Assembly: GCA_030430205.1 (NCBI GenBank) | Contig: JAUIGE010000004.1 | Location: 62,001-126,000 of the forward strand | Origin: Bacteroidia bacterium | GTDB lineage: Bacteria; Bacteroidota; Bacteroidia; J057 | Direction of reading: 5' to 3' | Length of the DNA: 64,000 nucleotides | Part shown: piece after piece, positions 59,745-64,000 of the stretch | How positions within the stretch are numbered: position 1 is the first letter of the stretch | Layout: each line of letters opens with the position of its first letter | Translations under genes and position numbers: made by a program | Notes under the pieces: generated by a model | What the model saw: only the letters and a program-made list of their open reading frames with translations | Told to the model about the DNA's origin: nothing | Database searches by the model: none

Positions 59745-60890
59745 ATGAGTTTCATTTTTCTTATCGGAATCGCGCAGGCGCTGTTTTTTGTGGTGCTGCT
59801 GTTGAGCAAAAAGGGCAAGTCCCTTTCTGATAAGGTGCTGATTGTCTGGCTGCTGTTCATCGCTACGCACCTTTTTTTCGCCTATGGCGATGCTGCACAA
59901 TGGGCGCTTCAATATCCCCACTGGCAGGGACTGGGTTTTCCCTTGCCGGTGGCAGAAGGGCCTTTTTTCTTTCTCTATGTCCTCACCCTTACCCGAAATC
60001 CCTCCCGCATAAAGCCGTATGACTACCTGCATTTCCTCCCCTTCTTTCTCGTATATGTGATTTCATGGGACTTCTACAGCATGAGTGGGGCGGAGAAAAC
60101 GCATTTTATCCAGGAAGTCCTTTGGGCCGATCCGCCCCTCGCTACGATGATCTCCCAGGTCCTGGTATATGTCACCGGGCCCGCTTATGCGCTCTATGTG
60201 CTATGGCAACTTCGCGCACACCGCAAAAAGATCCGACGCTTTTTTTCTTATTCCGATGATGTGGACCTGAACTGGATCCGAAACCTGGCCATCGGCATGT
60301 TGCTGATTTGGGTAGTGGTCTGGCTGGTTTTTCTGTTGGTAGATGGTGAAAAGGGAAAGACTTCTCATCCTGGTGAGGCGTTAATATTTGTCGCTGTCAC
60401 CCTCTTTGTCTTTTCCATTGGATATTTTGGATTGAAGCAAGGGAGGGTTTTCACTTTTGAGGCGGTTACTGCTGATTCGAATGAGGCTGCTGAGGCGCTC
60501 GCTGGAGAAAAATACCAAAAATCGGGTCTCAAAAGTCAGAACCAGAAAGCGCTTTTGGAAAAGCTGCTGGATTTTATGGAAGAGGAAAAGCCCTACCTCA
60601 ATCCGCAGCTCACGCTGCGGGAACTGGCTGAAAAGAGCGCCTTCAGCCCGCACCACCTGTCCCAATTGATCAATGAAGGGCGCGGCCAAAATTTCTTTGA
60701 TTTTGTCAATCAATACCGGGTTTCGGCCTTTCAGGCCGCCATCGCCGAGCCCCAAAACCAGCACCTCACCCTGCTGGCTGTGGCATTGGATTGCGGATTC
60801 AACTCCAAATCCTCTTTCAACCGTACCTTCAAGCAGATGACCGGACAGACCCCGTCCCAATACGCCCAAATCGCCCTCCCGAAGCATTGA
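59745..60890 (+). CDS. Membrane-bound AraC-family transcriptional regulator
   Basis: 381 residues from ATG 59745. Seven predicted membrane helices in the first 235 residues (SFIFLIGIAQALFFVVLLL, WLLFIATHLFFA, PFFFLYVLTLTRN), a linker, then an AraC-type DNA-binding domain in the last 105 residues with LTLRELAEKSAFSPHHLSQLINEG and the second HTH VALDCGFNSKSSFNRTFKQMTGQTPSQY. A direct membrane-to-DNA one-component sensor. It may regulate the upstream GH30 gene, but that is only positional. Confidence 0.93.
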   Translation: MSFIFLIGIAQALFFVVLLLSKKGKSLSDKVLIVWLLFIATHLFFAYGDAAQWALQYPHWQGLGFPLPVAEGPFFFLYVLTLTRNPSRIKPYDYLHFLPFFLVYVISWDFYSMSGAEKTHFIQEVLWADPPLATMISQVLVYVTGPAYALYVLWQLRAHRKKIRRFFSYSDDVDLNWIRNLAIGMLLIWVVVWLVFLLVDGEKGKTSHPGEALIFVAVTLFVFSIGYFGLKQGRVFTFEAVTADSNEAAEALAGEKYQKSGLKSQNQKALLEKLLDFMEEEKPYLNPQLTLRELAEKSAFSPHHLSQLINEGRGQNFFDFVNQYRVSAFQAAIAEPQNQHLTLLAVALDCGFNSKSSFNRTFKQMTGQTPSQYAQIALPKH

Positions 60891-60962
60891 GACCTCCCAG
60901 CCGTTCCGTTGGGACGATTGTTTGAGCAAGCCTGCCTTGCTTTGAGGAAAAACAATCATAGC

Positions 60963-61610
60963 ATGAATCGTACACTCTCTCGCATCTCCTGGGGCCTTAT
61001 GGCCTTTTTCGCCATCGGCGTTTCCCTTTACGCTACCACCTACCTCAACCTGGATGCCAGCCATGGCTTATTGGCACAAAAAGAGCCTCACATCATCCAA
61101 CGGATTCTGTACAGAGTGCCTTTCTGGCTGCATGTGGCAGGCGGTATTACTGCCCTGATGATAGGGCCTTTTCAGTTTTTGGCTTCGTTCCGCAAAAAGC
61201 GGCTGAAGCTTCACCGCAGCCTCGGCAAGCTATATGTCAGCGCCATCGCCATTGCGGGGATGTGTGGCATTCCTGTTTCGCTGATGGCCGAAGGCGGCTG
61301 GGTAGCCCGAATCGGCTTTTTATGCCTCGCCCTCGTCTGGCTTTTCACCACCCTCCAGGCTTATCGAAAAATCAGGCAGGGAAATGTGCAAGCCCACCGC
61401 CAATGGATGATCCGCAGCTATGCGGCGACCTTTGCAGCGGTCACGCTGCGGATATGGTTGGGTACCTTCATGGGAGCCCTGGGCTGGGATTTTGTGACCG
61501 CCTATATGACGGTGGCATGGCTGTGCTGGGTGCCCAATTTGTTGGTGGTCGAGTGGGTAATGCGTGCAAGGAAACAGAAATTTGCCTATGCAATCGAACA
61601 AAATTCTTGA
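60963..61610 (+). CDS. DUF2306 membrane protein
   Basis: 215 residues from ATG 60963 (the preceding codons overlap the AraC leader). Six or so membrane helices with LHVAGGITALMIGPFQFL, LHRSLGKLYV and NVQAHRQWMIRSYAATFAAVTLRIWL, the signature His and Arg residues of DUF2306. Possibly a heme- or quinone-binding membrane oxidoreductase-type protein; function unknown. Its last codons lie in a 21-bp direct repeat that recurs just before the next gene. Confidence 0.85.
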   Translation: MNRTLSRISWGLMAFFAIGVSLYATTYLNLDASHGLLAQKEPHIIQRILYRVPFWLHVAGGITALMIGPFQFLASFRKKRLKLHRSLGKLYVSAIAIAGMCGIPVSLMAEGGWVARIGFLCLALVWLFTTLQAYRKIRQGNVQAHRQWMIRSYAATFAAVTLRIWLGTFMGALGWDFVTAYMTVAWLCWVPNLLVVEWVMRARKQKFAYAIEQNS

Positions 61611-61632
61611 TATTTGCCTATGCAATCGAACA
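61580..61632 (+). repeat. 21-bp direct duplication at a gene junction
   Basis: ATTTGCCTATGCAATCGAAC plus A occurs at 61580-61600, within the last codons of the DUF2306 gene, and again at 61612-61632, just ahead of the next start. The 32-bp offset changes frame, so the duplication shaped the end of the first gene. Confidence 0.9.
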
Positions 61633-61636
61633 TTTG

Positions 61637-62479
61637 ATGAAAAACAAACCTATCTCCGCTCACATAGCCACACTTGACCCGCTCACAGATCATAAGGAAA
61701 TCGCTTTCCTGCTCAGCTGTCATTCTTTCTGGTGGGACACAGAGAAAGCGCTGGAATTTGCGCTCTTCCGCACCTTCGCTGTGCCCAGCATCTCCAAACT
61801 CCTCTCCGAGACCGGAGAGTTTCGCAGGCGACCGCGCAAGCGCTATGACGATACCGAGCTCATCATGTATGAGATTTTGGAGAATGGCTATGATAGTCCA
61901 CAGGCCGCCAGGGCCTTTCGCCGGATGAACGATATGCATCGCCGTTTCAACATTTCCAATGAGGATTTCCTCTATGTGCTTTCGACCTTTCTCTTTATGC
62001 CCATATACTGGAATGAAAAATACGGCTGGAGAAAGCTGATAGAAGGCGAAAAACTCGCAGCCTATTTCTATTATAAAGAAGTAGGTAAACGGATGAATAT
62101 CAAGGATATACCCGAAAGCTATGAAGCTTTTGAAGCCTTTCATATTCAATTTGAAAAAGAGCATTTCCGGTTTGCTGAGACCAATCGCGAGATTGGTACC
62201 TATACCACCAACCTCCTGCTGGGCATGTATGTGCCAAAATTCTTGTTTTTCCTGGGACGACCCATCGTCCATAGCCTGATGGATGCACCGCTTTGTGAAG
62301 CGATGGGGATCAAGCGTCCGCCACGCTGGCTGCGTGGCAGCGTGTATGGCCTCATGCGCTTGCGCGCCGCGATCCTCCGGCGCCTGCCGGAAAGGAAAAA
62401 GCCCTACCTCGGCACCCAGGCCAGGCGTCCGACCTATCCGGAAGGATACAAAATTGAAGAATTAGGAACTTTTGGCTAA
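61637..62479 (+). CDS. Oxygenase MpaB family protein (rubber-oxygenase-like, DUF2236)
   Basis: 280 residues from ATG 61637. TFAVPSISKLLSETGEF, RRRPRKRYDDTELIMYEI with acidic residues, ARAFRRMNDMHRRFNISNEDFLYVL (the His/Arg-rich heme-binding helix; HRRF) and a second half with LLLGMYVPKF match the ER-bound oxygenase MpaB/latex-clearing protein catalytic domain. Members bind heme through His and cleave double bonds in terpenoid or rubber-like chains. Placement after a DUF2306 protein suggests a possible membrane-associated pathway, unproven. Confidence 0.83.
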   Translation: MKNKPISAHIATLDPLTDHKEIAFLLSCHSFWWDTEKALEFALFRTFAVPSISKLLSETGEFRRRPRKRYDDTELIMYEILENGYDSPQAARAFRRMNDMHRRFNISNEDFLYVLSTFLFMPIYWNEKYGWRKLIEGEKLAAYFYYKEVGKRMNIKDIPESYEAFEAFHIQFEKEHFRFAETNREIGTYTTNLLLGMYVPKFLFFLGRPIVHSLMDAPLCEAMGIKRPPRWLRGSVYGLMRLRAAILRRLPERKKPYLGTQARRPTYPEGYKIEELGTFG

Positions 62480-62620
62480 ATGGGCCTTCGGCTGAAAATA
62501 TTTATGCACAAATTGCTGAATCTTTGGCCGACAAAATGCCTTTTTTATCCTTACTTCGTTATGGAAAAGAATCCCTATTTTTGGCGGTTCTAACACTTAA
62601 TTTTTAAACAAAAAATCACC
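62480..62620. promoter_or_regulatory. Intergenic region with a candidate TAnnTTTG box
   Basis: TATTTTTG at 62576-62583 matches the -7 element (TAnnTTTG) of Bacteroidota promoters exactly, 38 bases before the ATG at 62621. No clear TTTG -33 element is seen at the right spacing. The rest is featureless. Confidence 0.4.
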
Positions 62621-64000
62621 ATGAAGCAGTTTTTCGTAATCCTTTTGGCTCTGGTTTTGGGAGCTTATGTAAGGCTGGAGGCACAACAAACCGAAAAGGC
62701 CCCTTCTCCATATCAATCGCTGGAATCTTCCTCGCCTGTCCTGAATATGGAAGGGCCGGAGGCCATGTGGGATATTGAGTTCAATTATGAAGCGGATAAT
62801 GCGCTGGGTTTTGCAAGTCTTGCAGGGGCCCTATATTTCGGAGAAGCGTTTTGGGTTTCTCAGTGGAACTCGGAGACTTTATTTTCACTCGATTCGGCGG
62901 GCAATCCCATCGATACTTTTACCGTAGCTACCGGGCCTACTAACCTATCCGGTACACGCTCGCTTACCGCTGATGATACCAGCATTTACATCGCCAACAA
63001 TACCACTACCATTCACCAGATTGATCCGGCGACACGTAGCCGCATAGGAGCGATTAATACCACGGCTATTGCCGGGCAGGGCATCCGCTTTGCCACCTAT
63101 GATCCATCTGCTAACAATGGCAATGGCGGCTTTTGGGTAGGAAACTTTAATACAGATATTCGCCTGATTTCACGTACTGGTGCTGTTTTACAAACAATAA
63201 CCGCAGCAACCCACGGCCTGGGAGGCATGTACGGGGCGGCTTATGACGGACAAAGCCTGGGTGGTCCCTATCTCTGGGTTTTTCACCAAAGCAATGGCCC
63301 TTCCAGCGGCACCATTTCTGCCCTGAGCCTGTTGAAAGGCGGCTTGCCTACAGGAGAAATCCGCGATGCCTCAGCTGATCTTACCATGACCTCCACCGAG
63401 CTGGCCGGAGGCTTGTTTATCAGCGATGACCTGATTGCAGGCAAAAGGATTTTGGGAGGTATGTTGCAGTCCGGCAACCTCTTTGGTTATGATCTGGATC
63501 TTGTGGTATTTGATGATGATGCAGTAGGTGTGAGCGTTGCTCCTTCTCCTGCTTATACCAAAGTGCCTGAAGTTTTTGCCGTTCCTGTAGGCGGATTTAA
63601 AGTGGCTGTCCTCAACCAGGGAATCACCGATCCGATGAATATTGATGTCACTATCTCAGTCGATAGCGCTGGAAATACTGTTTATTCGGGCATGACGACA
63701 ACTGCTACCAATGTGCCACGATATGGCAGAGATACGGTAACAGTCGGAGGTACCTTCAGCCCTATCGGAAAAGGCAATTACGAGATCGTGGCTACCGCCA
63801 CCGCTCCCAATGGCACGGAAGATGATCCTTCCGATGACAGGACTACTTTTCCCTATTCTGTAACAGATTCTGTCTATTCAAGAGATACCGACAACTTCAA
63901 TTCCAATTACAACTTCTTCGCACGGGGCTACGCCGGAGCTGTCTTCGACATTCCTAATACGGCTTATATCAAGGGAGTAGAAGTGGTTTTGGGCACGAGT
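62621..64000 (+). CDS. Secreted protein with N-terminal propeller-like domain (3' end outside window)
   Basis: The frame from ATG 62621 is open to the last base (460 codons). Signal peptide: FVILLALVLGAYVRLEAQ. Residues about 60-310 form repeated strands like an NHL/YVTN propeller (FWVSQWNSETLFSLDS, SIYIANNTTTIHQID, GGFWVGNFNTDIRLIS, GGPYLWVFHQSNG), followed by a sandwich domain (VFAVPVGGFKVAVLNQG) and a start of another domain at the end. Such proteins usually end in a T9SS sorting domain, which would lie beyond the window. Confidence 0.85.
   Translation, partial: MKQFFVILLALVLGAYVRLEAQQTEKAPSPYQSLESSSPVLNMEGPEAMWDIEFNYEADNALGFASLAGALYFGEAFWVSQWNSETLFSLDSAGNPIDTFTVATGPTNLSGTRSLTADDTSIYIANNTTTIHQIDPATRSRIGAINTTAIAGQGIRFATYDPSANNGNGGFWVGNFNTDIRLISRTGAVLQTITAATHGLGGMYGAAYDGQSLGGPYLWVFHQSNGPSSGTISALSLLKGGLPTGEIRDASADLTMTSTELAGGLFISDDLIAGKRILGGMLQSGNLFGYDLDLVVFDDDAVGVSVAPSPAYTKVPEVFAVPVGGFKVAVLNQGITDPMNIDVTISVDSAGNTVYSGMTTTATNVPRYGRDTVTVGGTFSPIGKGNYEIVATATAPNGTEDDPSDDRTTFPYSVTDSVYSRDTDNFNSNYNFFARGYAGAVFDIPNTAYIKGVEVVLGTS

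Noticed and set aside
61262-61636. N-terminal extension of the MpaB-like protein
   Set aside because: It runs through the DUF2306 gene in another frame; homology begins only after the ATG at 61637.
1-64000. tRNA, rRNA, tmRNA or known riboswitch
   Set aside because: I scanned the intergenic gaps by eye and saw no cloverleaf, rRNA or riboswitch core; small divergent RNAs cannot be excluded without covariance search.
1-64000. Insertion sequences or integrase genes
   Set aside because: No transposase, integrase or resolvase motif was found among the proteins, despite many repeats and truncated genes.

Overview
The window reads as a chromosomal segment of a member of the Bacteroidota, most plausibly a Saprospiria-type marine or soil polymer degrader. 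The grounds are a hybrid sensor kinase with a two-component-regulator propeller, secreted proteins with C-terminal type IX secretion (T9SS) sorting domains, SprB-type repeats, many lipoproteins with a short signal followed by Cys, DUF5060, GH20 and GH30 glycosidases, and intergenic hairpin repeats of a kind common in this phylum. The genus is an inference. No rRNA, tRNA or CRISPR array was found.

Layout. 1-4.4 kb: the 3' part of a hybrid histidine kinase, a VapBC-type toxin-antitoxin pair and an aminoglycoside-phosphotransferase-like kinase. 4.6-10.4 kb: a vanadium-haloperoxidase lipoprotein preceded by a perfect 7x12-bp repeat, a Tat-exported TIM-barrel protein preceded by a decayed copy of the kinase's 3' end, a phosphodiester glycosidase, and small unknowns. 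10.6-14.3 kb: secreted unknowns and a two-subunit Na+/solute symporter. 14.4-21.3 kb (minus strand): a likely amino-sugar uptake run (GH20 hexosaminidase, Na+ symporter, outer-membrane protein, serine hydrolase, esterase). 21.5-31.3 kb: UbiA prenyltransferase with an alpha/beta hydrolase, a large dockerin-bearing secreted protein, a T9SS protein, a sortilin-like propeller, and an array of ten terminator-like hairpins. 31.3-33.7 kb: decayed genes, including an outer-membrane protein fragment, a truncated TIR protein and a truncated DUF1016 protein.

33.8-44.8 kb is the most distinctive part. A 1600-residue protein combines a DEDD-exonuclease-like domain, a RecQ-type SF2 helicase and a UvrD-type SF1 helicase. 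It converges, with a 76-bp overlap, on an eight-gene, tightly overlapped minus-strand operon: FAD oxidoreductase, methyltransferase, type III polyketide synthase, enoyl-ACP-reductase-like SDR, dehydratase, ketosynthase, ACP and phosphopantetheinyl transferase. This looks like a self-contained pathway in which a dedicated fatty-acid module makes the acyl starter for a type III polyketide synthase, giving an alkyl-pyrone, resorcinol or quinone lipid.

45-64 kb: a full DUF1016 nuclease and a remnant resembling an HsdR N-terminus, CotH kinase lipoprotein, chalcone-isomerase-fold protein, MBL hydrolase, an ECF sigma factor with an unusual inner-membrane/outer-membrane-like partner, a DUF5060 glycoside hydrolase, an outer-membrane pseudogene, a TspO-like protein, a fasciclin lipoprotein, PHB-depolymerase-like esterase, GH30 glycosidase, a membrane-bound AraC regulator, DUF2306 and MpaB-like proteins, and the start of a secreted propeller-like protein cut by the window end.

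Besides genes, the window carries several repeat families. One is a roughly 60-bp element that sits in the same orientation just upstream of at least five genes (near 6.35, 21.35, 44.85, 46.4 and 47.9 kb, with a half copy at 32.57 kb). Others are the UUCG-hairpin array at 30.58-31.25 kb, a purine/pyrimidine inverted tract at 26.2-26.4 kb, and two palindromic hairpins at 10.4 and 52.0 kb.
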